The notes beneath the pieces were generated by a model. It did no database searches. It was not told the origin of the DNA and worked only from the letters and a program-made list of their open reading frames with translations. Of a stretch of DNA of 64,000 bases, positions 37,529-48,478 are shown in pieces (positions within the stretch are counted from its first letter, which is position 1; every line of letters starts with the position of its first letter). The position numbers were made by a program, and so were the translations under genes. The DNA comes from Clostridium sartagoforme (GTDB taxonomy: Bacteria > Bacillota > Clostridia > Clostridiales > Clostridiaceae), in assembly GCF_004794105.1 (NCBI RefSeq), contig NZ_SRYR01000003.1, positions 124,001 through 188,000 of the forward strand, read 5' to 3'.

Positions 37529-37849
37529 TTGGAAGAACAAACAAACTTAGAAGTTATTATGGAGTTAATTATATATGGAGGAGATGCTAAAAGTAATGCT
37601 ATGGAAGCTATTCAAGCTGCTAAGGCTGGAGATTTTGAATCAGCTAAAGCTAAGATTTCAGCAGCAGAAGCTTCATTAGTAAAGGCTCATCATTCTCAAA
37701 CAGGAATGTTAACTGAAGAAGCTAAAGGAAATAAGTCGGAAATTTCTTTATTAATGGTACATGGACAAGATCACTTAATGACTTCAATGGCATTTACGGA
37801 TTTAGCAAAGGAAATTGTTGATGTATATAAGAGAATTGATGAAAAGTAA
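37529..37849 (+). CDS. PTS system, lactose/cellobiose-class IIA component
   Basis: 106 residues with the phosphorylation site region LMVHGQDHLMTSM. I use the TTG at 37529: AAAAGGAG (37513-37520) lies 8 bases upstream of it, while the in-frame GTG at 37520 would overlap that ribosome site. The non-ATG start may keep expression low. Last gene of the ROK-controlled operon. Confidence 0.9.
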   Translation: MEEQTNLEVIMELIIYGGDAKSNAMEAIQAAKAGDFESAKAKISAAEASLVKAHHSQTGMLTEEAKGNKSEISLLMVHGQDHLMTSMAFTDLAKEIVDVYKRIDEK

Positions 37850-37986
37850 TTTTATCATTTATTATATAATTAGGGAATAATAAATATGTAAAGAAAGTGA
37901 TTTAAAGGGCTGAAGAAAAAAGAAGTGATAAGTATAAAGTTTACAAAATTTACTTGATAAAGTGAATAGAAATAATGAGTATTTAT

Positions 37987-38037
37987 TGATAACGTTATAA
38001 AAAGATTCTTGACAACGTTATACTGATATATTATTAT
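37987..38037 (+). promoter_or_regulatory. licT promoter with cre-like sites
   Basis: TTGACA (38009-38014), 17 bases, TATTAT (38032-38037). TGATAACGTTATAA at 37987-38000 matches the catabolite-responsive element in 13 of 14 positions, and a second AACGTTAT overlaps the -35. CcpA control of the beta-glucoside operon is therefore likely. The preceding 130 bases after the IIA gene show nothing else. Confidence 0.7.
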
Positions 38038-38065
38038 ATAGATAAGTTAATAATGTTAGTAATTA

Positions 38066-38157
38066 GGATTGTTACTGGTAAGCAGGCAAGACCTAATAGG
38101 TATATAAATGTATTTTATGTTTAATAATTTATATTTATATGCCTATTAGGTCTTTTT
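38066..38157 (+). promoter_or_regulatory. RAT antiterminator and terminator before licT
   Basis: A BglG/LicT-type ribonucleic antiterminator, GGATTGTTACTGGTAAGCAG..., at 38066-38095, overlaps the start of a terminator built from AGACCTAATAGG and CCTATTAGGTCT with T's (38152-38157). Binding of LicT to the RAT should prevent the terminator, so licT controls its own transcript. Confidence 0.92.
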
Positions 38158-38186
38158 AAAATTCATATATGCTAGGAGTATTATAT

Positions 38187-39020
38187 ATGAGAATTACACG
38201 CATAATAAATAATAATGTAATATGTGCAGTTAATGAAAGAAATCAGGAGAGAATTCTTTTAGGCGCAGGAATTGGATTTCAAAAGAAAAAAGGTGAAAAA
38301 GTAGATAAAAGTAAAGTGGAAAAGGAATTTTTCTTAAAATCTAAATCTGTATCAGGAAAGCTTTTCTCAATATTAACTCAAATTCCTATGGAGTATATGA
38401 GGGTTACAGAGAGTATTATAAAATATGCTAAAGAAACACTTAATGAGGAACTAAGTGAAAATATTTATTTAACTTTAACAGATCATATAAGTTTTTCTAT
38501 AGCAAGACAAGAAAAGGGACTTCCCTTTAGCAATGCTTTATTGTGGGAAATAAAAAGGTTTTATCCGAAAGAGTTTAGTATAGGTTTAAAGGCTATAGAA
38601 CTTTTAAATAAAGAGTTTAATATAACTTTACCAGAAGATGAAGCGGCTTCAATTGCAATGCATATTGTAAATGCAGAACTTGGTGGTGAAGCTATAAGGG
38701 ATACTATACAAGTTACTGAATTTATTCAAAATATATTAAATGTAATAAGATATCATTTTAAAATTGATATAGATGAAGATTCATTGTATTATAGTAGATT
38801 CTTAACTCATTTAAAGTTTTTCGCTTATAGAATACTAAGTAGTACCTTAAGTGAAGATGGAGATGAAGACTTTGAAGAAGTTGTTAAGTTAAGATATCCA
38901 GAAGCTTATGAATGTACATTAAAGATTGCTAAGTTGATTAGGGATAAGTACAATAAGGAATTAAATTCAGATGAATTAGTTTATTTAACTGTTCATATTA
39001 AGAGAATTATTACAAGTTAG
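38187..39020 (+). CDS. licT: LicT-type transcription antiterminator
   Basis: 277 residues. N-terminal RNA-binding (CAT) domain about 1-55 (RIINNNVICAVNERNQERI), then two PTS-regulation domains with conserved His (LTDHISFSIARQEKG and MHIVNAELGG in the first; FLTHLKFF and LTVHIKRI in the second). Phosphorylation by the IIBCA permease and HPr sets its activity. I use the ATG at 38187 after TAGGAG; the in-frame ATG at 38169 has no site. It should act on the RATs at 38066 and 39048 and perhaps on the one at 57220. Confidence 0.95.
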   Translation: MRITRIINNNVICAVNERNQERILLGAGIGFQKKKGEKVDKSKVEKEFFLKSKSVSGKLFSILTQIPMEYMRVTESIIKYAKETLNEELSENIYLTLTDHISFSIARQEKGLPFSNALLWEIKRFYPKEFSIGLKAIELLNKEFNITLPEDEAASIAMHIVNAELGGEAIRDTIQVTEFIQNILNVIRYHFKIDIDEDSLYYSRFLTHLKFFAYRILSSTLSEDGDEDFEEVVKLRYPEAYECTLKIAKLIRDKYNKELNSDELVYLTVHIKRIITS

Positions 39021-39047
39021 TAAAAATTGAATGAGACCTATTTAATA

Positions 39048-39166
39048 GGATTGTTACTGGTAGTGCAGGCAAGACCTAGAGTATTAGAATGGTTTATATA
39101 TAAATTAAATTTTTTATAAATTTAGTTTGTGTTATAAATTTTATTTCTAATACTCTAGGTTTTTTT
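39048..39166 (+). promoter_or_regulatory. RAT antiterminator and terminator between licT and the permease gene
   Basis: RAT at 39048-39078 (GGATTGTTACTGGTAGTGCA... ending CAAGACCTA) overlapping a terminator with arms CCTAGAGTATTAGAA (39075-39089) and TTCTAATACTCTAGG (39145-39159) and seven T's. A second LicT checkpoint in the same operon. Confidence 0.92.
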
Positions 39167-39205
39167 ATAAAAAAATTTATAAGTTTTTGTAAGGAGAGAT
39201 AAATT

Positions 39206-41065
39206 ATGGACTTTAAGAAGATGGCCAATGAAATATTAAAATTAGTTGGCGGAGAAAAAAATGTGGCTAGTGTTACAAATTGTATGACTAGATTAAGATT
39301 TAATTTAAATGATGTTAGCAAGGCTAATACAGAGGCTATAAAGAAACTTGATGGAGTTCAAGGAGTAGTAAATAAAAATGGACAATTCCAAATAATAATT
39401 GGAACAAATGTAAGTAAGGTTTGTGATGAAATACATAAGCTAGGTAACTTTGCTGAAAATTCATCTTCAGATTCTGAAGATAAAGAAACAGGAATTATAA
39501 ATAAAGTTTTAGGTACTATTACAGCAATATTTACTCCAATTATTCCAGCACTTGCGGGATCAGGTATGATAAAGGCTTTATTAGCAGTATTAAAGCTTTT
39601 TGGACTAGTAGATGCGGGGACTCAAACATATGCTTATTTAAGCTTTTTAAGTGATACAGTATTCTATTTCTTACCGGTTATATTAGCTTATTCAGCTGCT
39701 AAGAGATTTAAGTGTAGCCCTTATTTAGCTGCTGTACTTGGAGCTGCTTTATTGCATCCAAGTTTTACAGCTTTAAATACTGGTGACCCAGTTGCTTTCT
39801 TTGGAATACCTGTAAGAATGATTTCTTATGGTTCAAGTGTTGTTCCTATACTTTTAATAGTATTTGCACAATCATATGTTGAAAAGTTTGCAAAGAAAAT
39901 ATCACCTGCTTCAGTTAAAGTATTTTTAGTACCACTTATTACTTTAATAATAACTTCTTTAATAGGATTTACTGCTTTAGGACCTTTAGGTAATTATGTT
40001 GGTGAAATTCTTGCTATTGGAATGAACTTTATAAATGATAGAGCTGGATGGCTTATTCCTGTAATTATGGGTACATTTACTCCATTATTTATTATGACTG
40101 GTATGCATTACTGTTTTGCACCTATCCAACAAATTCAATATGCGACTTTAGGATATGGTACAATCTTAGGACCTGGTATGTTATCATCTAATATTGCTCA
40201 AGCAACAGCAGCTTTAGTAGTTGGATTTAAAACTAAGAATAAATCATTAAAGCAATTAAGTTTATCAAGTAGTACAACTGCATTTATGGGTATTACAGAA
40301 CCTGCTTTATATGGTGTAAACTTTAAACTTAAAAAACCTTTATATGCATCTATGATAGGTGGAGGTATAGCTGGTCTTTATGCTGGTATTGCTGGAATTA
40401 GAACATATGCATCAGCTACAGCAGGACTTGCTGCAATTCCAGTTTATATTAGTGATGATATGTCAAATGTTTTAAATGCATGTATTACAATAGTTATCGC
40501 AATAGTTGCTACTACAATAGTTACTTTAATAATGGGATTTGATGATATTGAAGAAGAAAATAAAGAAGTTTCAGAAGAAAAAAATGAAACTAAATCTAAA
40601 TCAATAGTTGGAGAAATATCTTTAGCTACTCCTGTTGAAGGAGAAGTTATTCCACTATCAGAAATGAATGATGATGTATTTGCAGAAGAGCTTATGGGTA
40701 AGGGTATGGCTGTTATACCAACAGTAGGAAAAGTTTTTGCTCCATTTGATTGTACAGTTGAATCTTTATTTAAAACTAATCATGCTATTGGATTAAAGGA
40801 TGAAAATGGTGTAGAACTATTAATTCATATAGGAATAGATACTGTAAAATTAGAAGGTAAATATTTTAATTCTCATATAAAACAAGGTGATGTAGTTAAA
40901 GCTGGAGATTTATTAATAGAATTTGATAAAGAAGCTATTAAAAATGCTGGATATGATATAACTACAGCAGTTATTGTTACTAATACTGCAAATTATATGG
41001 ATGTATTAGGAACTGAAAAAACTTATATTAAGAATGAAGATACATTAATAAGAGTTCTTAATTAA
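39206..41065 (+). CDS. bglP: PTS system, beta-glucoside-specific IIBCA permease
   Basis: 619 residues in order IIB-IIC-IIA. Phospho-Cys C26 in VTNCMTRLRF; a IIC region of about 8-10 membrane spans (about 105-450) with PIIPALAGSGMIKALL and GITEPALYGVNFKLK; a IIA domain (about 480-615) with active His H541 in LLIHIGIDTVKLEG. It imports and phosphorylates a beta-glucoside and feeds back on LicT. AAGGAGAGA precedes the ATG. Exact sugar (salicin, arbutin, cellobiose) is not readable. Confidence 0.95.
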   Translation: MDFKKMANEILKLVGGEKNVASVTNCMTRLRFNLNDVSKANTEAIKKLDGVQGVVNKNGQFQIIIGTNVSKVCDEIHKLGNFAENSSSDSEDKETGIINKVLGTITAIFTPIIPALAGSGMIKALLAVLKLFGLVDAGTQTYAYLSFLSDTVFYFLPVILAYSAAKRFKCSPYLAAVLGAALLHPSFTALNTGDPVAFFGIPVRMISYGSSVVPILLIVFAQSYVEKFAKKISPASVKVFLVPLITLIITSLIGFTALGPLGNYVGEILAIGMNFINDRAGWLIPVIMGTFTPLFIMTGMHYCFAPIQQIQYATLGYGTILGPGMLSSNIAQATAALVVGFKTKNKSLKQLSLSSSTTAFMGITEPALYGVNFKLKKPLYASMIGGGIAGLYAGIAGIRTYASATAGLAAIPVYISDDMSNVLNACITIVIAIVATTIVTLIMGFDDIEEENKEVSEEKNETKSKSIVGEISLATPVEGEVIPLSEMNDDVFAEELMGKGMAVIPTVGKVFAPFDCTVESLFKTNHAIGLKDENGVELLIHIGIDTVKLEGKYFNSHIKQGDVVKAGDLLIEFDKEAIKNAGYDITTAVIVTNTANYMDVLGTEKTYIKNEDTLIRVLN

Positions 41066-42493
<1,428 letters not shown>

Positions 42494-42530
42494 TACTTAA
42501 TAAAAAACAAAATATTATAGCTTAAAATAA

Positions 42531-42577
42531 AGGACCTTATCAGAACACTTATAATTGTTCTGATAAGGTCCTCTATT
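42531..42577 (+). terminator. Terminator of the licT operon
   Basis: AGGACCTTATCAGAAC (42531-42546) pairs perfectly with GTTCTGATAAGGTCCT (42557-42572), followed by a T-rich tail. One of the strongest hairpins in the window. Confidence 0.9.
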
Positions 42578-42628
42578 TTATCAAATAAGTTAATATAATT
42601 TATTTTAAATATAAATCACAATCGAATG

Positions 42629-42697
42629 TTGACAATAAATTACATGGAAACGTATAATATTAATAGGTTAATGTGTTAAGATGTTATAATATATTAA
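42629..42697 (+). promoter_or_regulatory. Promoter of the PL8 lyase gene with candidate GntR operator
   Basis: TTGACA (42629-42634), 18 bases, TATAAT (42653-42658), a near-consensus promoter. Directly downstream, TTAATGTGTTAAG (42668-42680) is identical to a 13-base stretch in the kduI promoter (47587-47599), and GTGTTAAGATGTTATAAT (42673-42690) resembles the palindrome there. A repressor here would block the start of transcription. Confidence 0.65.
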
Positions 42698-42739
42698 CTT
42701 TAGCTTTTTATTTAAATATTATAGGGGGAGAGATAAATT

Positions 42740-45664
42740 ATGAGAAAAAGTAAAGAAGCAACAAAAAAAATGATTGCATCAGTATTGGCAGGAAGTGTGA
42801 TTGTAAGTGTAGTTTTACCTAATACTGCAAATGCAGTAACAACTGAATATAGTACAAGCACTATATTTGATGTGAAAAATGCAGATGTGGATAGCATAAT
42901 TGAATCTATTAGATTAAAATGCAAAGAAGATTTAATAGGTGGTGAATCAATTGATGTTAACAATAAAACTATAGCTAGCAAAATATCAGGATATGTAAAA
43001 CAAACTAAAACTTATTTAGATTCTATGAACTTAGATGATACTAATGATTATTTGTGGGAGAATTTACAAGATTATAAAGATAATCCAGCTAGAATAACAT
43101 CAATGTATAATAATATTTTATCAATGAGTATGGCTTATAGTTTACCAAATGATACTTATTACAAAAATGAAGAACTAAAGGATAAAATCATTTATGCATT
43201 AGAATGGATAAATAAAAATGCTTATAATAGTGAAATTGAGCAATATGGGAACTGGTGGGAATGGATGATTGGCGCACCTGCCAGGTTAAATAATATTGTT
43301 GTATTAATGTATGATGATTTAACAGAAGAACAAATAACTAGATATATGGATGCAATACAAAAATTTTTACCAAGTATTGAACCAGGAAGTAAATATCATA
43401 CGGGAGCTAATTTAGCAGATGTATGTTTAAATAAATTGCTTCAAGGTGTTAATGAAAAGAATCCAGAAAAAATAAAGGAAGCTTCAGAAGATATAGAAGA
43501 TGTTTTTGAATATGTAACTAGCGGGGATGGATTTTATCCTGATGGTTCTTATGTTCAACATGGAATAGTTGCTTATACTGGTTCTTATGGAAACGTTCTT
43601 ATAGATAAAATATCCAATGTAATGTTCTTACTAGAAGGTACTCCATGGAAAATTGAAACAGAAAGTAAAAATAATATATATAATTGGATATTTGAAAGCT
43701 TTGATCCAATAATATACAAAGGATATGTTATGGATATGGTTAGAGGAAGATCTATATCAAGATATAACGGAAATGGATATATACAGGCTTCTGGAATTAT
43801 TGAAGGAATGATTAAAGTATCTATGATTTCAGATGAGGATATGGCAAACAGAATACAATCATTAGTAAAGCAATGGGCTATTGAAGCAGAGGATGTAATA
43901 GATTTCGGATCAAAGTTTAAATCAATAAATGTAATAGATAAATACTATGAAATAATGAATAGCCAAGCAATTGTTGAGTCATTACAAGGTGCAAATCATT
44001 ATGCTCTAAATATGATGGATAAGACTGTTCATGAAAGAGATGATTATGCACTAGCCATTTCAAGAAGCTCAAGTAGAATAAGTAAATATGAATTTATGAA
44101 TAAGGAAAATTTAAAACCTTGGTTCCAAGGTGATGGGATGACTTATCTTTATAATGATGATTTAACTCAATTCTCAGACGATTTTTGGGCAACAATAGAT
44201 CCGTATAGGATGCCAGGAACAACAGTAGATACGAGAGAAAGAGCAGATAAAGAGATTCTTCCAGGTATAGAAGCAGGTTCACCACTACAAGATGAAGTTT
44301 ATTATGAATTAGGAAATAGTAGTTGGTCTGGTGGAACTAAGCTTGGTAACTATGGGGTTGCAGGAATGCAAATAGATAATAAGTACGATTCTCTAAAAGC
44401 AAATAAATCATGGTTTATGTTTGATGATGAAATTGTTGCATTAGGCTCAGGAATAAACAATCCAGAAGAATTTAATACAGAAACAATAGTTGAAAATAGA
44501 AAAATAAGCAAAGATGGAAGTAATAGATTTATTGTTAATGGAGAAGAAAAGGTACAATCTTTAGGTGATAATGATAATGTTGAAAACGCTAATTGGGCAT
44601 ATTTAGAGGGAGATGTAGATAGAACAGGAATTGGATATTATTTCCCGGATGGAGCTGATATTAATATATTAAGAGACTATAGAGAAGGTAACTGGTTTAA
44701 TATAAATGCTTCTAATACAGCTGCTGATAAAATGGTTACAAACAATTATTTAACCATGTATATAGATCATGGTGCTAATGTAGAAAATGAAGGATATAGC
44801 TATATATTATTACCAAACAAGACATCAGATGAAGTGGAAGAGTACGCTAATAATCCTAATATTAAAATCATAAGAAATGATGAAGTTGCCCAAGGAGTTG
44901 AGCATACAGAATTAAAGATGGAAGGTGCAAATTTCTGGGTTGATGGAAAAAATACATCAGGATCTATAACATCATCAGGAAAAGCATCAATTATGATAAA
45001 GGAAAATGATGATAATACATTAACAATAGCAGTTTCTGATCCAACATTTGAAGGAGAAAGTCTATCAATAGAAATTGCAAAATCAGCAACTAAATTAGTA
45101 AAATCAGATAATCAAATTTCAAACTTAAGTTTAAATGATAAAAAGATAGCATTTGATGTAAATACTTCTGGTGCTATGGGGGCAAGCTTTGAATTAACAG
45201 TGGAATTAGGAGAAGCTTTAGATGAGGATAATATAGAAGCTGAAGTTATAAATGAGGCTCCAACAATTAATGGAGAGGATGTAAGATTATATGTTGGTGA
45301 TACATGGGATAAGAGTCTTCACAAAATAGTAGCCTCAGATAAAGAAGATGGGGATTTGAGTGAAGCTGTTAAGATTAAAGAAAATAATATTAAACTAGAT
45401 AATGACTTTAAAGTTACTGAAAAAGGAGAGTATAAAGTAGTATTTGAAGTTACTGATAGCAAGGGAGCTAGAATAGAAAAAGAATTTAAAGTATCAGTAG
45501 AAAATGAAGTGAAAAATCCAAGTGCTCCAAATTCAGAAAATAATTCAAATAAATCAGAGAATCTACCTAATACTGGAGCTGTAGTAGGGGGAACTGCTAT
45601 AGCTGGAATAGGTGGAGTATTAACATTATTAGGAGCAGTAATTTTTAAAAGAAAGAAAAAATAA
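42740..45664 (+). CDS. Wall-anchored PL8 polysaccharide lyase (hyaluronate/chondroitin lyase)
   Basis: 974 residues. Signal peptide about 1-32; an alpha/alpha-toroid N-terminal region with aromatic patch NWWEWMIGAPARLNN; catalytic set N224 (TGANLAD), H274 and Y283 (VQHGIVAYTGSYG), with the same 50- and 9-residue spacing as Asn349/His399/Tyr408 of pneumococcal hyaluronate lyase; beta-sandwich C-terminal domains; an Ig-like domain (about 855-945); LPNTG, membrane span and KRKKK tail. It cleaves hyaluronan or chondroitin by elimination, releasing unsaturated disaccharides for the PTS and GH88 encoded downstream. Exact GAG preference is unknown. Confidence 0.93.
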   Translation: MRKSKEATKKMIASVLAGSVIVSVVLPNTANAVTTEYSTSTIFDVKNADVDSIIESIRLKCKEDLIGGESIDVNNKTIASKISGYVKQTKTYLDSMNLDDTNDYLWENLQDYKDNPARITSMYNNILSMSMAYSLPNDTYYKNEELKDKIIYALEWINKNAYNSEIEQYGNWWEWMIGAPARLNNIVVLMYDDLTEEQITRYMDAIQKFLPSIEPGSKYHTGANLADVCLNKLLQGVNEKNPEKIKEASEDIEDVFEYVTSGDGFYPDGSYVQHGIVAYTGSYGNVLIDKISNVMFLLEGTPWKIETESKNNIYNWIFESFDPIIYKGYVMDMVRGRSISRYNGNGYIQASGIIEGMIKVSMISDEDMANRIQSLVKQWAIEAEDVIDFGSKFKSINVIDKYYEIMNSQAIVESLQGANHYALNMMDKTVHERDDYALAISRSSSRISKYEFMNKENLKPWFQGDGMTYLYNDDLTQFSDDFWATIDPYRMPGTTVDTRERADKEILPGIEAGSPLQDEVYYELGNSSWSGGTKLGNYGVAGMQIDNKYDSLKANKSWFMFDDEIVALGSGINNPEEFNTETIVENRKISKDGSNRFIVNGEEKVQSLGDNDNVENANWAYLEGDVDRTGIGYYFPDGADINILRDYREGNWFNINASNTAADKMVTNNYLTMYIDHGANVENEGYSYILLPNKTSDEVEEYANNPNIKIIRNDEVAQGVEHTELKMEGANFWVDGKNTSGSITSSGKASIMIKENDDNTLTIAVSDPTFEGESLSIEIAKSATKLVKSDNQISNLSLNDKKIAFDVNTSGAMGASFELTVELGEALDEDNIEAEVINEAPTINGEDVRLYVGDTWDKSLHKIVASDKEDGDLSEAVKIKENNIKLDNDFKVTEKGEYKVVFEVTDSKGARIEKEFKVSVENEVKNPSAPNSENNSNKSENLPNTGAVVGGTAIAGIGGVLTLLGAVIFKRKKK

Positions 45665-45762
45665 ATTTCAAAATAATAATATTATAAGTAAAAAAGGTAA
45701 GGCAGACTAATATGTTCTGTCTTACTCCTATAATAAACAATATAAGCAGAGGAGAGAGTTGT

Positions 45763-46383
45763 ATGAACAAGAAAGAAGTAAAAGAGTTAATGAAGGGACA
45801 ATTAATTGCAGTAATTAGAGGAAATGATATTGAAGAAGCAAAGCTTATATGTAAGACTCTTGTGGAATCAGGAATAACATCTTTAGAGATTACATTTAGT
45901 CTTCCAAATGCAGAAAAATTAATTGGTGATTTAAAGAAAGAATTTCCAAATGCGCTTATAGGGGCAGGAACAGTATTATCTAAAGAACAGGCAAAACTTG
46001 CAGTAGATAATGGAGCTGATTTTATAGTATCGCCTTGTATTGTAGAAGAAGTAGGTTCTTATTGTAGAGAAAAGGATGTATTTTGTTCAATGGGAGCTGC
46101 AACACCAACAGAAGTTTATAATTCATATTTAGCTGGTAGTGATGTGGTTAAGTTATTTCCAGGAGACTGTATTCCTATGAAAATGATTAAAGGAATTAAA
46201 GCGCCAATGCCATTTATTGAAATTATGCCAACAGGTGGAGTTGATGATAAGAATGTTAAGGAATGGTTTGAAAATGGTGCATATGCTACAGGATTTGGCG
46301 GATATTTAACTAAGGGAATAAATTCATCAAATCTTGGGTTATTAAAAGAACGTTGTGAAAAATTAATACAAGCTAATAAATAA
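45763..46383 (+). CDS. kdgA: KDPG aldolase (second copy)
   Basis: 206 residues. Schiff-base Lys in VVKLFPGDCIP, phosphate loop IMPTGGVDDKN, N-terminal SLEITFSLP. Start taken at ATG 45763 after AGAGGAGAG; the frame is open upstream to 45712 but without a ribosome site. It lies about 100 bases after the lyase gene and 66 before kdgK, forming the distal part of the lyase transcript. Same reaction as the 27927 copy, serving the unsaturated-uronate arm. Confidence 0.93.
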   Translation: MNKKEVKELMKGQLIAVIRGNDIEEAKLICKTLVESGITSLEITFSLPNAEKLIGDLKKEFPNALIGAGTVLSKEQAKLAVDNGADFIVSPCIVEEVGSYCREKDVFCSMGAATPTEVYNSYLAGSDVVKLFPGDCIPMKMIKGIKAPMPFIEIMPTGGVDDKNVKEWFENGAYATGFGGYLTKGINSSNLGLLKERCEKLIQANK

Positions 46384-46449
46384 AGCTGTGATTAAAAATT
46401 TTGACTATATATTTTATACTATTAATAATGTTAGGGAGAAAATTATAAT

Positions 46450-47391
46450 ATGAGTAAAGTACTATTATTTGGAGAGGCAATGGCTCTATTTACAGCTCAA
46501 GCTGAAGGGAAATTAGAGGATGTAAATTTATTTGGAAAATCAGTAGCTGGTGCAGAGCTTAATGTTTGTACAGGCCTAGTAAGATTGGGACATACTGTCT
46601 CATATATTACTAGATTAGGAAATGATCCGTTAGGCTTATATGTTAAAAAATTTATTGATAAAGAAAAAATAGGAACAGAATTTATAACTTTTGATAGTTT
46701 AAATAAAACTGGATTAATGCTAAAAAGCAAATGTTCAGATGGTGATCCTGTAACAGAGTACTATAGAAAGGGATCAGCATTTTCACATATTACTTCAGAA
46801 GATATTGATAGGGTTGATTTTGAAGGAGTTGAACTTCTTCATGTAACTGGAATACCACCAGCATTATCATTAAGTGCTAGAGAAGCTACATATAAATTAA
46901 TTGAAAGAGCTAAGGAAAAAGGTGTTTATGTAACTTTTGATCCAAACTTAAGACCAGCTTTATGGGAAAGTGAAGAAGTTATGGTTAATGTTCTAAATGA
47001 TTTAGCAAAAAAATGTGATTTGATATTACCGGGTGTGGCAGAAGGCTTGATATTAACTGGAAGTGATGATGTAGAAAAAATAGCTGATTTTTATCAAAAT
47101 CTTGGTATTAATGAAGTTGTTATAAAGAACGGCAGTAAGGGAGCTTATGTGAGAAGTGGAAATGATAGTTTTGAACAACCAGGTTTTAAAGTTGAAAAAG
47201 TAGTAGACACAGTAGGGGCTGGTGATGGTTTTGCTGCAGGTGTATTAAGTGGCAAATTAGAAGGATTATCAATTAAAGAGTGTGCCATAAGAGGTAATGC
47301 AATTGGTGCAATTCAAGTTACATATTCAAGTGATAATGAGGGTTTACCTACACATGATGAGTTGAAAAAATTTATAGAAAAAAGAATGTAA
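46450..47391 (+). CDS. kdgK: 2-dehydro-3-deoxygluconokinase (second copy)
   Basis: 313 residues, PfkB family: AGAELNVCTGLVRLGHTVS and the catalytic loop DTVGAGDGFAAGVLSG. Phosphorylates KDG. TTAGGGAGA precedes the ATG. It is clearly diverged from the 26912 copy, so the two uronate arms keep separate enzymes. Confidence 0.94.
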   Translation: MSKVLLFGEAMALFTAQAEGKLEDVNLFGKSVAGAELNVCTGLVRLGHTVSYITRLGNDPLGLYVKKFIDKEKIGTEFITFDSLNKTGLMLKSKCSDGDPVTEYYRKGSAFSHITSEDIDRVDFEGVELLHVTGIPPALSLSAREATYKLIERAKEKGVYVTFDPNLRPALWESEEVMVNVLNDLAKKCDLILPGVAEGLILTGSDDVEKIADFYQNLGINEVVIKNGSKGAYVRSGNDSFEQPGFKVEKVVDTVGAGDGFAAGVLSGKLEGLSIKECAIRGNAIGAIQVTYSSDNEGLPTHDELKKFIEKRM

Positions 47392-47493
47392 AACCTGAGT
47401 TATCACAAGAATAGTTCAGTTAAAAAATTAATAAATAAGAATATAAAATTGTTAATGTAATTTGTTTATTATTACTAAAAATAATTTAATTTG

Positions 47494-47517
47494 AAAAACT
47501 CCTTCGGGAGTTTTTTT
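47494..47517 (+). terminator. Terminator after kdgK
   Basis: AAAAACTCC-TTCG-GGAGTTTTTTT, a UUCG tetraloop hairpin with T run. It separates the lyase-kdgA-kdgK unit from the kduI unit. 47392-47493 holds nothing else. Confidence 0.92.
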
Positions 47518-47545
47518 GTTTTAGAAAAAATTTTCTGAAAAGTTA

Positions 47546-47609
47546 TTGACTACGATTTCAAAAGGTAGTAATATAGTATTAACATCTTAATGTGTTAAGT
47601 GGTTAACAC
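47546..47609 (+). promoter_or_regulatory. kduI promoter with cre-like site and palindromic operator
   Basis: TTGACT (47546-47551), 17 bases, TAATAT (47569-47574). TGACTACGATTTCA (47547-47560) matches the cre consensus in 13 of 14 positions and overlaps the -35. Just downstream is a perfect inverted repeat GTGTTAA-GTGG-TTAACAC (47592-47609), part of a larger array with TTAACA...TGTTAA (47580-47597). Best candidate operator of the nearby GntR regulator. Confidence 0.7.
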
Positions 47610-47628
47610 GAAGAAGGGAGAGGTTTAA

Positions 47629-48459
47629 ATGGAAACTAGATATGCACATAGTCCTAAGGATATAGCGCATTATTCAACAGAAGAATTACGAGGGGAATTT
47701 TTACAAGAAAAAATATTTGTGCCTGGTGAAATTTGTTTAACTTATTTACATTATGATCGTCAAATATTTGGAGGTGTAACACCTAAGGACAAGCCTTTAG
47801 AAATCGTTCTTACAAAAGAACTTGGAGTAGATTACTTCTTAGAACGTCGTGAGCTTGGAATTATTAATATTGGTGGTCCTGGAACAATAATTATTGATGG
47901 TAAAGAAGAAGAAATGAAAAAGCAAGATGGATATTATATTGGAAAGGAAACTAAGCAAGTAATATTTAAATCTAATGACTTAAATAACTTAGCAAAGTTT
48001 TACGTTGTATCAACACCTGCACATCATAAATATCAAAATGTGAAAATAAGCATAGATAATATTACACCAAGAGTTGTTGGTGAAGGTAAAACATTAAATA
48101 AGAGAAAAATATTCCAATACATTCATCCAAATGTATGTGAAAGTTGTCAATTACAAATGGGATATACAGTGCTTGAAGAAGGTAGCGCATGGAATACAAT
48201 GCCATGTCATACTCATGAAAGACGTATGGAAACTTATTTATATTTCGATATGAATGAAGATACAAAAGTTTTCCACCTAATGGGAAAACCAGATGAGACT
48301 AAACATATTGTGGTAGGAAACGAAGAAGCTGTTATTTCTCCAAGTTGGTCAATACATTCAGGAGTGGGTACAAGCAACTATACATTCATATGGGCAATGT
48401 GTGGAGAAAACATAACATATGATGATATGGATATGGTTGATATGGATGACTTAAAATAA
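47629..48459 (+). CDS. kduI: 5-keto-4-deoxyuronate isomerase
   Basis: 276 residues, the KduI length; cupin fold with the zinc-binding motif in CHTHERRMETYLYF and a further His near SWSIHSGVGTSNY. It isomerises 4-deoxy-L-threo-5-hexosulose uronate, the product released from unsaturated disaccharides, to 2,5-diketo-3-deoxygluconate. GAAGGGAGAGG precedes the ATG. First gene of the GAG catabolic operon. Confidence 0.95.
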   Translation: METRYAHSPKDIAHYSTEELRGEFLQEKIFVPGEICLTYLHYDRQIFGGVTPKDKPLEIVLTKELGVDYFLERRELGIINIGGPGTIIIDGKEEEMKKQDGYYIGKETKQVIFKSNDLNNLAKFYVVSTPAHHKYQNVKISIDNITPRVVGEGKTLNKRKIFQYIHPNVCESCQLQMGYTVLEEGSAWNTMPCHTHERRMETYLYFDMNEDTKVFHLMGKPDETKHIVVGNEEAVISPSWSIHSGVGTSNYTFIWAMCGENITYDDMDMVDMDDLK

Positions 48460-48478
48460 ATCGAGGAGGATGAAATTA

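Noticed and set aside
42640..42658. cre-like GGAAACGTATAAT in the lyase promoter
   Set aside because: Four mismatches to the consensus; chance in this promoter is likely.
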